Below, piece by piece: positions 45,713 through 54,646 of a stretch of DNA of 64,000 bases. Within the stretch, counting starts at the first letter, position 1. Each line of letters begins with the position of its first letter. This DNA comes from Neobacillus sp. OS1-2 (GTDB lineage Bacteria > Bacillota > Bacilli > Bacillales > Cytobacillaceae). Under the pieces are notes generated by a model that searched no databases, had not been told where the DNA came from, and worked only from the letters and a program-made list of their open reading frames with translations. The DNA is taken from assembly GCF_030915505.1 (NCBI RefSeq), contig NZ_CP133265.1, positions 2,090,001-2,154,000 on the forward strand. The letters run 5' to 3'. The translations under genes and the position numbers were made by a program.

Positions 45713-46729
45713 ATGAAAGCTATTGGATTGTTAAAATATTTACCGATTGAGAATAAAGAAAGCCTTTTAGATATTGAATTGGAAAAACCAACTCCTAAAG
45801 GGAAAGACCTACTTGTTAGAGTAAATGCAATCTCTATTAACCCAGTTGATGTTAAAGTCCGCTCACCAAAAGATAAGGTGGAAGACGAGCCTAAAATCCT
45901 TGGATGGGATGCCAGTGGAGTCGTAGTTGAAGTTGGTGAAGAATGTAAGTTATTTAAGCCTGGAGATGAAGTTTTCTATGCAGGAAGTATTACAAGACCT
46001 GGGACTTATTGTGAATATCATCTTGTTGACGAAAGAATTGTTGGAAGTAAACCTAAAATACTTACCTATGCGGAATCTTCTGCATTACCTTTAACATCAA
46101 TTACAGCATGGGAAGCATTGTTTGAACGTTTAGAAATTAATACTAACAATATAGAGGTAAATAAATTGAATAATATCTTAATCATAGGCGGGGGAGGGGG
46201 TGTTGGTTCAATTGCAATCCAATTAGCAAAGTGGGCTGGTCTTAACGTTATAGCAACTGCCTCACGGATTGAAACAGAGAATTGGGTCAAGGATTTTGGT
46301 GCTGATTATGTCATAAATCATCATGAATCATTTAAGGAACAATTACAAAAGGTTGAAATAGAACACGTGGACTATATCCTTTGTTTAAATAACACCGACC
46401 AACATTGGGAAAGTATGGCGGATGTTATAAAACCTCAAGGGAAAATTTGCTCAATTGTAGAAAATGAAAATCCGCTTGACCTTAATGTACTAAAGAGTAA
46501 AAGTGTAACATTTGTTTGGGAATTTATGTTTACTCGTTCTATGTATCAAACTGAAGATATGATTAATCAACATCTCTTATTAAATAAAATCAGTGATTTA
46601 ATAGATAATGGAATCATTAAGACTACAATGAATAAAAAACTATCTCCAATTAATGCTGAAAGTATAAGAAAAGCTCATAAACTGGTTGAAACTGGAGGAA
46701 TGATTGGAAAAGTTGTAATCGAAAATTAA
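45713..46729 (+). CDS. Zinc-type alcohol dehydrogenase / quinone oxidoreductase family protein
   Basis: Medium-chain dehydrogenase/reductase of 338 residues, NADPH-dependent. GroES-like N-terminal domain (NPVDVKVRSPKD, LGWDASGVVVEVGEECKLFK) and a Rossmann domain with GGGGGVGSIAIQLAKW near residue 160. The catalytic zinc cysteine and structural zinc Cys cluster are absent, as in quinone/enone reductases. GGAGGGA precedes the ATG; TATAAT lies at 45673-45678. Divergent HxlR regulator suggests induction by electrophiles. Confidence 0.88.
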   Translation: MKAIGLLKYLPIENKESLLDIELEKPTPKGKDLLVRVNAISINPVDVKVRSPKDKVEDEPKILGWDASGVVVEVGEECKLFKPGDEVFYAGSITRPGTYCEYHLVDERIVGSKPKILTYAESSALPLTSITAWEALFERLEINTNNIEVNKLNNILIIGGGGGVGSIAIQLAKWAGLNVIATASRIETENWVKDFGADYVINHHESFKEQLQKVEIEHVDYILCLNNTDQHWESMADVIKPQGKICSIVENENPLDLNVLKSKSVTFVWEFMFTRSMYQTEDMINQHLLLNKISDLIDNGIIKTTMNKKLSPINAESIRKAHKLVETGGMIGKVVIEN

Positions 46730-46763
46730 AATGTTTCCTTGGCTAGTCAAGTCGTTCCCTGGG

Positions 46764-47032
46764 TAAAAATAATCTTACCTTACCATGAAGCGGATACGGA
46801 ATTAAGTATTGACATTCCGTAGGAATATCAGATAAATTGGATTCATCAATTATGGAATGAATGGTTCAAAAATGAGGCGTATCAAATGGATCTTAATGAT
46901 GCACGCCTTTTGTTTAAGGGATTTCTATTTTTATCGGATTCACAGGAGATTGAGTTTCTTTATAAGAAGGTCAATTCTTTAAAGTTGTATTCCTTAGCAG
47001 CGCACCAAAGGGCACAATCCATTTTTAAGTGA
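46764..47032 (+). pseudogene. Remnant of an unidentified gene
   Basis: One frame reads PWVKIILPYHEADTELSIDI, P-stop-EYQINWIHQLWNEWF, DARLLFKGFLFLSDSQEIEF and LYSLAAHQRAQSIFK-stop. The protein-like text with an in-frame TAG (near 46819) and no start indicates the C-terminal part of a decayed gene. Family not recognised. Confidence 0.45.
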
Positions 47033-47050
47033 ATTGGGTCTCTTTTCATT

Positions 47051-47368
47051 TTATAAATAACTCCGATAATGATAGAGCATGGCAGCAAATGTTAGAATGG
47101 TATAAGCCAAGGATGTGAAAAAGGCAATATTAGGCGAAAACTCAAACTTTTGACCTTCCATTTTAATGCCTGTGGTCCCTTGAATAATCATATCCGTATT
47201 TCGTGATGTCAAACCACCCTTTGAGGTAGAGAACCATATAATAATGGTTGCTGCCATTCCAATTACAAATGAATAATCAATGAATTTTGTATGGGTAAGG
47301 TACGTTATTCCGTAACATAGCCCTACTAACACTAATATGGTAATGATGATGTTAAGTAAAGTCTTCAT
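47051..47368 (-). CDS. Hypothetical membrane protein, 105 aa
   Basis: Three hydrophobic segments: LLNIIITILVLVGLCYGITY at the N-terminus, YSFVIGMAATIIIWFST in the middle and IAFFTSLAYTILTFAAML near the end, with a short polar loop between the last two. AAAAGGGGAT lies ahead of the ATG. Not recognised; transcribed away from the MhqR-like gene. Confidence 0.7.
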   Translation of the reverse strand: MKTLLNIIITILVLVGLCYGITYLTHTKFIDYSFVIGMAATIIIWFSTSKGGLTSRNTDMIIQGTTGIKMEGQKFEFSPNIAFFTSLAYTILTFAAMLYHYRSYL

Positions 47369-47476
47369 AATCCTATATCCCCTTTTAATTATCTGTATAT
47401 TTAAATAATAACATAAATTGGAATTTATTTCTGGAAAAGGAGAGACATTGACAATAAAAATGATAAGTGATATTAT

Positions 47477-47494
47477 TATCTCATATTCAAGATA
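47477..47494. promoter_or_regulatory. MhqR-type operator 1
   Basis: TATCTCATATTCAAGATA, an 18-bp palindrome with two mismatches, 36 bp before the regulator start. It resembles the MhqR operator type (TATCTCGAATTCGAGATA-like). Confidence 0.75.
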
Positions 47495-47529
47495 TTCAAT
47501 TTAAGAATACTTTTGAGGAGGTGAAATAG

Positions 47530-47955
47530 GTGAACAGAAAATGCACAAATTTGCCCTTTCTTGTTTTAATGCAAACATCTAAAACAGTTCAGGAAAAAAT
47601 GAAGGTGGAAATGACAAAAAACAATCTTAGTATTACGGAATTTTCTGTTCTAGAGGTGCTTTATTTCAAAGGAAAACAAACCATACAGCAAATTGGTCAC
47701 AGAATATTAATTTCTAGTGGTTCTATGACGTATGTTATTGATAGATTGGAACAGAAAGGATTGTTAACTCGGAGTGCCTGTCCAGATGACCGTAGAGCAA
47801 TACATGTCACGTTAACTGATGATGGCAACGATTTGATGGAACATATTATGCCGATCCATCAGGAATGGGTTGATCACATGTTTAGTTCTTTAACTTCTAT
47901 GGAGTCTGAACTATTCGTTGAACTTTTAAAAAAGGTAAATGATAAAATGGTTTAA
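47530..47955 (+). CDS. mhqR: MhqR-like MarR-family repressor
   Basis: MarR-type repressor of 141 residues similar to B. subtilis MhqR, which responds to hydroquinone/quinone stress. The recognition helix lies in GHRILISSGSMTYVIDRLEQ and the wing in KGLLTRSACPDDRRAIHVTL. GTG start with GAGGAGGTG. Matching 18-bp palindromes precede both this gene and the next operon, so it likely controls itself and the downstream doxX-dioxygenase-reductase-esterase genes. Confidence 0.82.
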   Translation: MNRKCTNLPFLVLMQTSKTVQEKMKVEMTKNNLSITEFSVLEVLYFKGKQTIQQIGHRILISSGSMTYVIDRLEQKGLLTRSACPDDRRAIHVTLTDDGNDLMEHIMPIHQEWVDHMFSSLTSMESELFVELLKKVNDKMV

Positions 47956-47973
47956 TGATTTTTTTTGAACTAA

Positions 47974-47991
47974 TATCTCAGATTCGAGATA
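47974..47991. promoter_or_regulatory. MhqR-type operator 2
   Basis: TATCTCAGATTCGAGATA, an 18-bp palindrome between mhqR and the doxX gene, nearly the same as operator 1. Confidence 0.8.
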
Positions 47992-48020
47992 AAAATCATA
48001 TCATAGAGGAGGATTTTAAA

Positions 48021-48419
48021 ATGATAAATCTTGGTTTATTCATTATTCGGTTGGTAGTGGGGTTACTATTTGTAGGTCACGGTGCCCAAAAATTATTTGG
48101 TTGGTTCGGCGGTTATGGTTTAAAAGGTACTGGAGGCTGGTTTGATTCTATTGGTATAAAACCGGGTGTAACCATGGCTCTTTTCGCTGGATTAGCAGAA
48201 CTTATTGGGGGCGTTTTGTTCACGTTAGGATTATTGACCCCGCTTGCAGGAATCATGATTGCAGGAACAATGGTTATGACTATAGTTAAAGTGCATGGTG
48301 CAAACGGAATTTGGTCAACATCAAATGGATACGAGTATAACCTTACATTACTTGCAGTTTCAATTGGCATAGCTTTAAGTGGTCCAGGTAGATATTCAGT
48401 AGATGCCTTTTTATTTTAA
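48021..48419 (+). CDS. DoxX-family membrane protein (MhqP-like)
   Basis: Four-helix membrane protein of the DoxX family, 132 residues: INLGLFIIRLVVGLLFVGHG, AQKLFGWFGGYGLKGTGGW, then GLAELIGGVLFTLGLLTPLA. AGAGGAGGAT places the start at the ATG at 48021 rather than at upstream in-frame codons that overlap the operator. In B. subtilis a DoxX protein (MhqP) lies in the MhqR-controlled mhqNOP operon; here it opens the cluster. Exact redox partner unknown. Confidence 0.82.
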   Translation: MINLGLFIIRLVVGLLFVGHGAQKLFGWFGGYGLKGTGGWFDSIGIKPGVTMALFAGLAELIGGVLFTLGLLTPLAGIMIAGTMVMTIVKVHGANGIWSTSNGYEYNLTLLAVSIGIALSGPGRYSVDAFLF

Positions 48420-48547
48420 TATACCTCAGTTTAGAGATTCTCAAAGTAAAGTTAATAACTAGAGTTTTTAAATCCGGTACTAGGAATAAAATAAGATATC
48501 ATGTTCTATTAGTTAGGTAGATTATACATTATAAAGGGGTGACAGGA

Positions 48548-49486
48548 ATGAGTAAAAAAACAATGGGTATTCACCATATCACTGCAATCGTTGGACATCC
48601 GCAGGAAAATGTAGATTTTTATGCCGGTGTATTAGGATTACGAATGGTAAAACAAACAGTCAATTTTGATGATCCAGGTACGTATCACCTTTATTTTGGA
48701 AATGAAGGTGGAAAGCCAGGAACCATTATTACCTTCTTTCCATGGGCGGGAGCCCGTTCGGGGGTTATTGGAGATGGTCAAGTAGGGGTTACTTCTTATG
48801 TAGTTCCGAAAGGTGCCATGGGATTTTGGAAACAAAGATTAAAAAAGTTCAATGTTCCTTTTACTAAAATCGAACGCTTTGGAGAGCAATATTTAGAATT
48901 TGATGATCCGCACGGTCTTCACTTAGAAATCGTTGAAAGAGAAGAAGGGGAAGTCAATAATTGGACTTTCGGCGATGTAACAGGAGAGGTTGCAATAAAA
49001 GGCTTTGGCGGAGCAACACTATTATCGACCCAGCCTAACAAAACGGCTGAATTGCTAGAAAAAGTAATGGGACTCGAATTAGTCGGTAATGAAGGTGATT
49101 ACGCCCGTTATCGTTCAACTGCGGATATCGGAAATGTTATTGACGTTAAATTAACCCCTATTGGACGTGGGAAAATGGGTGTGGGTACAGTACACCACAT
49201 TGCATGGCGGGCTGTTGATGATGAAGATCAATTAGATTGGAAAAAATACGTTGCATCCAAAGGGTATGGAGTTACCCCTGTACAAGACAGAAATTACTTT
49301 AATGCCATTTACTTTAGAGAGCACGGGGAAATTCTATTTGAAATTGCTACTGACCCACCAGGATTTGCGCACGATGAGTCACAGGAAACAACGGGTGAAA
49401 AGTTGATGCTGCCAGATCAGTATGAGCCACATAGAGCACAAATTGAACGAGGTTTGCTGCCATTTGAAGTAAGAGAACTAGACTAA
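48548..49486 (+). CDS. mhqO: Ring-cleaving dioxygenase MhqO-like (glyoxalase fold)
   Basis: Vicinal-oxygen-chelate protein with two glyoxalase-like domains, 312 residues: MGIHHITAIVGHPQENVDFY begins the first, metal ligands in IHHIT, HLYFG and LEIVE, and GTVHHIAWRAVDDEDQLDWK begins the second. It resembles MhqO/MhqA, extradiol dioxygenases that open hydroquinone rings. AAAGGGGTG precedes the ATG at 48548. Part of the MhqR-type cluster; the gap of 128 bp from doxX contains no clear terminator. Confidence 0.85.
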   Translation: MSKKTMGIHHITAIVGHPQENVDFYAGVLGLRMVKQTVNFDDPGTYHLYFGNEGGKPGTIITFFPWAGARSGVIGDGQVGVTSYVVPKGAMGFWKQRLKKFNVPFTKIERFGEQYLEFDDPHGLHLEIVEREEGEVNNWTFGDVTGEVAIKGFGGATLLSTQPNKTAELLEKVMGLELVGNEGDYARYRSTADIGNVIDVKLTPIGRGKMGVGTVHHIAWRAVDDEDQLDWKKYVASKGYGVTPVQDRNYFNAIYFREHGEILFEIATDPPGFAHDESQETTGEKLMLPDQYEPHRAQIERGLLPFEVRELD

Positions 49487-49509
49487 TTTTACGAAAGGGA
49501 CTGATTTCT

Positions 49510-50118
49510 TTGCTTTCGATTGATCCAGCCTCATTGTCTGAAAGAGAAAATTATAAATTTCTTATTGGTAGTATCATACCTAGACCGATTGCTTTCGTCA
49601 CAACGGTTTCAAAAGACGGGGTTTTGAACGGAGCGCCATTTAGTTATTTTACTATCGTATCATCTAATCCCCCGATGATATCATTGTCTATTCAACGGTC
49701 TGCGGGAGGACAAAAAGATACAGCAAGAAACATCATCGAGTCTAAGGAATTTGTGGTTCATATTGTTGACGAACAAAATGTTGAAAAAATTAATAAAACA
49801 GCTGCAAGCCTTCCTCCTCAACAGAGTGAAATTGTGTTAGCTAATTTAACTCCGGTTGACAGTGTAAGGATTGCTGTACCAGGTGTAAAGGAAGCGAAAA
49901 TTCGAATGGAATGTACATTAGAGCATTCTTTGGAATTGGGAGGTTTAGATGCACCTGGGTGTGATTTTATTATAGGAAAAGTTGTTCAATTTCACATTGA
50001 AGATGATATTTATGATAATGGAAGAATCGACCCTAGTGGCTTAGCTGCTGTAAGTCGATTGGCTGGAAATAATTACGCCAAAATAGGTGAAATTTTTGAA
50101 ATAGAACGACCTAAATAG
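49510..50118 (+). CDS. Flavin reductase-like domain protein
   Basis: FMN-binding split-barrel protein of 202 residues: RENYKFLIGSIIPRPIAFVT, TVSKDGVLNGAPFSYFTIVS and SNPPMISLSIQR form the flavin-binding core. TTG start with GAAAGGGA upstream, 23 bp after the dioxygenase. It may supply reduced flavin or act on quinone products. Its order between the MhqO-like and MhqD-like genes suggests one operon. Confidence 0.85.
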   Translation: MLSIDPASLSERENYKFLIGSIIPRPIAFVTTVSKDGVLNGAPFSYFTIVSSNPPMISLSIQRSAGGQKDTARNIIESKEFVVHIVDEQNVEKINKTAASLPPQQSEIVLANLTPVDSVRIAVPGVKEAKIRMECTLEHSLELGGLDAPGCDFIIGKVVQFHIEDDIYDNGRIDPSGLAAVSRLAGNNYAKIGEIFEIERPK

Positions 50119-50143
50119 GTTGTGTTCTGGAGGGAGAACAGTC

Positions 50144-50746
50144 ATGAAACATATATTTAATAAGGGACAAGATCCAACAAAACCAACATTATTATTGCTT
50201 CATGGTACGGGTGGCAATGAATTAGACCTGCTGCCACTTGCAGGAATGATCGATGATAAGGCAAATGTACTAAGCGTTCGTGGCAATGTGTTAGAAAATG
50301 GGATGCCTCGGTTTTTCCGCAGATTAGCAGAAGGTGTCTTTGATGAAGAGGATCTAATTTTTCGAACAAAGGAATTAAATGAATTTCTTGATGAAGCAGC
50401 AGAAAAGTATGAGTTCGATCGTGATAATATGATTGCAGTTGGTTACTCAAATGGTGCGAATATTGCTGCGAGTTTATTATTTCACTATCAAAATGCACTA
50501 AAGGGTGCAATTCTTCATCACCCTATGGTACCTAGAAAGGGAATTGATCTCCCTGATTTGGCAGGAAAATCTGTGTTCATTGCTGCCGGGACAAATGATC
50601 CAATTTGCTTGCCAATGGAATCGGCTGAATTACAATCGATCTTGGAAAAAGCGAATGCTAATGTGGAACTTCATTGGGAAGATAGAGGCCATCAACTAAC
50701 GATGGAAGAAGTCCAAGCCGCAGCAACTTGGTATCAAAAGCTATAA
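50144..50746 (+). CDS. mhqD: Carboxylesterase / phospholipase family hydrolase MhqD-like
   Basis: Alpha/beta hydrolase of 200 residues. Nucleophile elbow GYSNGAN near residue 107, oxyanion LLHGTGGNE near residue 20, acid GTNDPICLP and base DRGHQLTMEE complete the triad. Resembles B. subtilis MhqD, controlled by MhqR. GGAGGGAG sets the ATG at 50144. Last gene of the electrophile-stress cluster. Confidence 0.87.
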   Translation: MKHIFNKGQDPTKPTLLLLHGTGGNELDLLPLAGMIDDKANVLSVRGNVLENGMPRFFRRLAEGVFDEEDLIFRTKELNEFLDEAAEKYEFDRDNMIAVGYSNGANIAASLLFHYQNALKGAILHHPMVPRKGIDLPDLAGKSVFIAAGTNDPICLPMESAELQSILEKANANVELHWEDRGHQLTMEEVQAAATWYQKL

Positions 50747-50931
50747 TCAAATAAAGGATTTCAAAGGAATCATGTTTTAGGGTCAATGTCCCATCTTTTT
50801 ATTAGAAAAGAAGATATTGGCCCTCTTTTTTATTTTTATTAAATAATTACCATCCAAGCAATTAAGAGAAGGTATAAATAATTCTTTAAGGGTAATTTTA
50901 AAAAATAGTAAATAAAAAAGGATGATAACTA

Positions 50932-51417
50932 TTGGAGAAAAGATTGTTACATTTACTCACTAGTTTGTGTATAGTTGCCCTGCCCTTTCTATTTAGGGGT
51001 TCAAAAATGAGAGAAAACCTTGTTATATTTTTTTCCAAAGGGGTCCTTGCGACTTTGGTTGATGCTTATGTTGTCGGAACAAAAAAAATTGAATATCCAG
51101 TTCGTCCTTTAGGGAAGATTTTTAAAACTAACATTATTTATGACATGTTGTTTTTTCCTCTTTTAAGTGTCATTTGGGTGAAAATGTCCTATAACGATAA
51201 TTTAGGAAAAATCTTGTTGAAAAGTTTGGTGTTTAGCGTTCCGATGAGTATCGGTCAGTGGTATTTTGAAAGGAATTCTAGATTATTTAAATGGAAAAAA
51301 TGGACACCAGTTCATACATTCGGGAGTGTGAGTTTTACTTTATTTACGATTAGAGGTTTAGTGGGATTAATAAAAAAAGTAGATAAAATAAAGAGTAATC
51401 AAAATATAACCGAATAA
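50932..51417 (+). CDS. CBO0543-family membrane protein, 161 aa
   Basis: Four to five hydrophobic segments: LTSLCIVALPFLFRG, VIFFSKGVLATLVDAYVVGT, IIYDMLFFPLLSVIWV and LVFSVPMSIGQWYFERN; the last, followed by LFKWKKWTPVHTF, resembles the CBO0543 family of uncharacterised Firmicute membrane proteins. TTG start with AAAAGGATG upstream. Lies 14 bp ahead of another membrane protein gene and ends with a shared terminator. Confidence 0.65.
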   Translation: MEKRLLHLLTSLCIVALPFLFRGSKMRENLVIFFSKGVLATLVDAYVVGTKKIEYPVRPLGKIFKTNIIYDMLFFPLLSVIWVKMSYNDNLGKILLKSLVFSVPMSIGQWYFERNSRLFKWKKWTPVHTFGSVSFTLFTIRGLVGLIKKVDKIKSNQNITE

Positions 51418-51431
51418 TAAAGGTTGATAGT

Positions 51432-51917
51432 ATGAATAAAACGAATAAGTTAGAAGCAATTCTTTGGAGTATTGCTTTTCCGGGTTTCGGTCAATTATTA
51501 AATGGTCACCTTGTAAAAGGAGTACTGTTTATCCTTTTAGAATTCATCATTAATGTAAACAGTTTATTTAATCAAGCGATCATGTTAAGTTTTCTTGGGA
51601 AGATAGATGAGGCTGCCGGAGTGGTTGATTACCAATGGCTTATGTTTTATCCATGTGTTTATATGTTTGCCATGTATGATGCCTATAAATTTGCGGAAGG
51701 TGAGAATCCTCGGTTATCATTTGTCCCATTTGCGTTTGGAGCCTATTTTGTCACAGTGGGTCTTATGTACTCTCCAAAAATATTTTTCGGTGTATCATTT
51801 GGTCCTATTTGGCTTCCTATATTATCTTTGATACCTGGGTTAGGAATTGGATTTATCATTCGTTATATAGTAATAAAGACTTCTTCTAAAACTCATTACA
51901 GTGGGAGACCTTCTTAA
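51432..51917 (+). CDS. Hypothetical membrane protein, 161 aa
   Basis: About four transmembrane helices. Opens with LEAILWSIAFPGFGQLLNGH, a pattern seen in TM2-like and DUF5683-like small membrane proteins (pro-gly-x-gly-gln near the first helix). C-terminal IWLPILSLIPGLGIGFIIRY. AAAGGTTGA upstream of the ATG. Probably co-transcribed with the CBO0543-like gene. Function unknown. Confidence 0.65.
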   Translation: MNKTNKLEAILWSIAFPGFGQLLNGHLVKGVLFILLEFIINVNSLFNQAIMLSFLGKIDEAAGVVDYQWLMFYPCVYMFAMYDAYKFAEGENPRLSFVPFAFGAYFVTVGLMYSPKIFFGVSFGPIWLPILSLIPGLGIGFIIRYIVIKTSSKTHYSGRPS

Positions 51918-51920
51918 TTC

Positions 51921-51953
51921 AAAAAGAGCCTATTTGCATGGGCTCTTTTTGAG
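51921..51953 (+). terminator. Terminator
   Basis: AAAAAGAGCC and GGGCTCTTTTT around TATTTGCAT. Ends the membrane-protein pair. Confidence 0.9.
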
Positions 51954-52291
51954 GAACATTAGCTGGTATATAGCCCTTCTTTCTTGAAAAATTATCAAAA
52001 GGCAGCATAAGACCCTTCATTTATAAGTGATAGCATAGGTTTTAAACAAACAGTTGATTAGTATTTTGAAAGCTAATCAATCGTTTGATTGAAAACGTAA
52101 TAATCTTTGAAAATGATGAGTTTCTTTTCATACAACTGCTAAGAAAATTGCTGAACTATCATAGTTACAATATGTAACTTTAAATATAAAGCTACTAAAT
52201 AAAGAAAAGTTATGATTTGTATAAAGAATAACTTTTGTACATATTTAACATATGAGGGAATTGACTATTAGTAAATGGGAGATAAAAATCC
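51954..52291. other. Intergenic region before rpiA
   Basis: No gene seen. Contains an 8-bp inverted repeat TTGATTAG (52054-52061) / CTAATCAA (52073-52080) and AT-rich promoter-like sequence. Confidence 0.45.
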
Positions 52292-52963
52292 ATGAATGAT
52301 AAGAAAATGGTTGGAGAAAAGGTTGTAGAATACGTGAAAGATGGTATGGTAGTTGGACTTGGAACAGGCTCTACAGTATTTTATACCATTTCTAAACTTG
52401 GAAAATTGGTGAAAGAGGGGCTGTCTATCAAAGGAATTCCAACTTCAATTCAAACGGAGAAATTGGCGAAAGAGGTAGGAATCCAACTTGTCGAGTTTCA
52501 TGAAATCGAACAAATTGATTTGGCAATCGATGGTGCAGATGAAGTGGATGATGATTTTAATCTCATAAAAGGAGGAGGAGGTGCCCTTTTAAGAGAAAAA
52601 ATTATCGCAACAGCAGCTAAATATTTTATCGTTATAGCAGACCCCAGCAAAAGAGTGAATAAATTAGGGGCGTTCCCACTTCCAGTAGAGGTGGTGCCTT
52701 TTGGCTATGAAATGACGATGAAACATATCGAAGGTCTTGGATGTAACCCACAGCTAAGGCAAAACAATGGGACCCCATTTTTAACCGATAATGGGAACTA
52801 TATTTTCGATTGCGCATTCCCCATAATAAGTCAACCTGGGGAACTTGAGAAAAACTTGAATCTAATCCCGGGTGTTGTTGAAAATGGCCTCTTTGTTGGA
52901 AGGACAGATAAAGTTATTACCTTAAATACAGAAAAGAACATTATTGTTATGGGAAGAGTATAG
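52292..52963 (+). CDS. rpiA: Ribose-5-phosphate isomerase A
   Basis: Interconverts ribose-5-phosphate and ribulose-5-phosphate in the pentose phosphate pathway. Motifs GLGTGSTVFYTI (residue 22), AIDGADEVDDDFNLIKGGGG with ALLREKI (near 85) and ADPSKRVNKLG (near 117) carry the active-site residues. 223 residues, the usual length. Single gene, followed by a hairpin CCGTTAGAAG / CTTCTTAACGG at about 52991-53011. Confidence 0.95.
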   Translation: MNDKKMVGEKVVEYVKDGMVVGLGTGSTVFYTISKLGKLVKEGLSIKGIPTSIQTEKLAKEVGIQLVEFHEIEQIDLAIDGADEVDDDFNLIKGGGGALLREKIIATAAKYFIVIADPSKRVNKLGAFPLPVEVVPFGYEMTMKHIEGLGCNPQLRQNNGTPFLTDNGNYIFDCAFPIISQPGELEKNLNLIPGVVENGLFVGRTDKVITLNTEKNIIVMGRV

Positions 52964-52989
52964 GTTAATAACATAAAACAGAAGAAAAA

Positions 52990-53649
52990 TCCGTTAGAAG
53001 CTTCTTAACGGGTTCACCTCAGAGGCGCAAACATTGTACAACGCACTTGAATTCGCCATCAAATTCACAGTGTAATTCACAGGGTATGAAATAATTATTG
53101 AAGTGTGAGTGAATGTGTTGTGATTTGAATTATGAATAAAGAAATAAAAACAAGTTTATTTTCCAAAACACTGGAAATGTAGTGTGGAATATTAGAAAAA
53201 GAAAAGACACATACCTGTGTACTAAGTAAGCACCGAGCTGATAAATAGACGGAGGATTTCCGCCTAATTAGAAATTATTGTTAAAAAGGGATTAAATAGG
53301 CGGAGAGATTCCGTCTATCGATTCAAAAAATGAAAAATTAGGAGGTTTTTTCTTGCATAAGCGGAAAATCCCCCCTTATTTACCCCAAAATGAGCTCCAT
53401 TCTGCATTTAAACGGAAAACCTCCGCTTATTTTACTTTGGCTTGTTAGGCGATTAAGGACAAGACATCTTATTCAAGAAAACGTCATTTTTATGCCTTAC
53501 AGTTATATACCAATAACGATGCCAATATGACTTTCATTTCGCTTGCGTTTTTATATGCGAATTTATTGTGATTTCTATTGTTAATTAACTAGAGAATTGG
53601 CGTTTTGCACCCAAAAGTAAACCCGTTAGAAGCTTCTCCCGGGTTTTTC
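52990..53649. repeat. Repeat-rich intergenic region
   Basis: CCGTTAGAAGCTTCT occurs twice, at 52991 and 53624, the second in a terminator-like hairpin AAACCCGTTAGAAG / CTCCCGGGTTT at the end of the IclR gene. Between them (about 53245-53430) are four related GGCGGAG-type units: GACGGAGGATTTCCGCC, GGCGGAGAGATTCCGTC, AAGCGGAAAATCCCCCCTTA and AAACGGAAAACCTCCGCTTA. No gene seen. Confidence 0.6.
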
Positions 53650-54426
53650 TTATTGTTGAACATCAAAGTGCTGGTTGAGGAGTTGACAAGTCTTCAGAAG
53701 GCATGCCGTTAGCTTTTCTTCATTCCCATAAAAACGAGTAGCTGGCAGCGGTATGGAGACAGCGCTCAAATTTCCCATACTATCGTAGACAACTGCGCCT
53801 ACCGCACAAATTCCGTGGATATGCTCCTCCCTTGAAAATGCAACTCCCTCTTTTCGGATCACTTCTAATTCCTTTAACAGTTCTTCTCGATTCGTAACCG
53901 TGTTTTCAGTGTACTGGTTTAAATGTTCCGGCAATAGTTTCTCAACCTCGACTACAGGTAGTGAGGCGAGTATAGCCTTTCCGTTAGCCGTGCAATGTAA
54001 TGGAAAGGCGGCACCGGGTTGTGAAGTCGCTTGTAGTGGATGTGCTGCAATAATTTGATCCACAAAAAGCACTTTTCCGTTATCTAATATAGAAAGGTCG
54101 ACTGTTTCATTCACTTGGTTAGATAGTTGGATTAAAAATGGCCTCATTTCTTCTCTAAGGTCACTATGGACAGCAGCGGCAAGCATGGCAATCTCAGGTC
54201 CGAGACGGATACCACCTTTCTGGGAAGCTGCTGCAACGAAATTTTCCTGCTCAAGTGCAGCAACAATTCTTTGAACTGTCGATCTGGCTAAGTTCACTTC
54301 TTTTGCAATCTGTGACAGGCTTAATCCCTTCGGATGTTCTCTTAGAATTCGCAGTATGTTAGCCGCACGAGAGATAACCTGAACACTAGAGGGTTTATTT
54401 TTATTATCCTGTTTATCGATGTTCAA
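53650..54426 (-). CDS. IclR-family transcriptional regulator
   Basis: 258 residues: N-terminal winged helix (SRAANILRILREHPKGLSLS, QIAKEVNLARSTVQRIVAAL) and C-terminal ligand-binding IclR domain (LSNQVNETVDLSILDNGKVL, LHCTANGKAILASL, GICAVGAVVYDSMGNLSAVS). It is divergent from the Gfo/Idh dehydrogenase gene, with 220 bp between, and probably represses it until a sugar or polyol-derived ligand appears. Confidence 0.9.
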   Translation of the reverse strand: MNIDKQDNKNKPSSVQVISRAANILRILREHPKGLSLSQIAKEVNLARSTVQRIVAALEQENFVAAASQKGGIRLGPEIAMLAAAVHSDLREEMRPFLIQLSNQVNETVDLSILDNGKVLFVDQIIAAHPLQATSQPGAAFPLHCTANGKAILASLPVVEVEKLLPEHLNQYTENTVTNREELLKELEVIRKEGVAFSREEHIHGICAVGAVVYDSMGNLSAVSIPLPATRFYGNEEKLTACLLKTCQLLNQHFDVQQ

Positions 54427-54646
54427 AAGTTTGTGCTCCTTCCTCTTTATATAACAATTCTATCATATTTGAAATGTTATTATGAGCAGTGAAAATCGTG
54501 TATTTCCACGGAGTAAAGTGTAAAGAAGACATTCGTAATTGACAAAAGTTTTAACCATTCATTATACTTGTATTAACCGAATTACAATACATGTGTACCA
54601 CATCGTGGTTAAATCATAGAAAATGAATGAATAGGGGGGATTAGGG

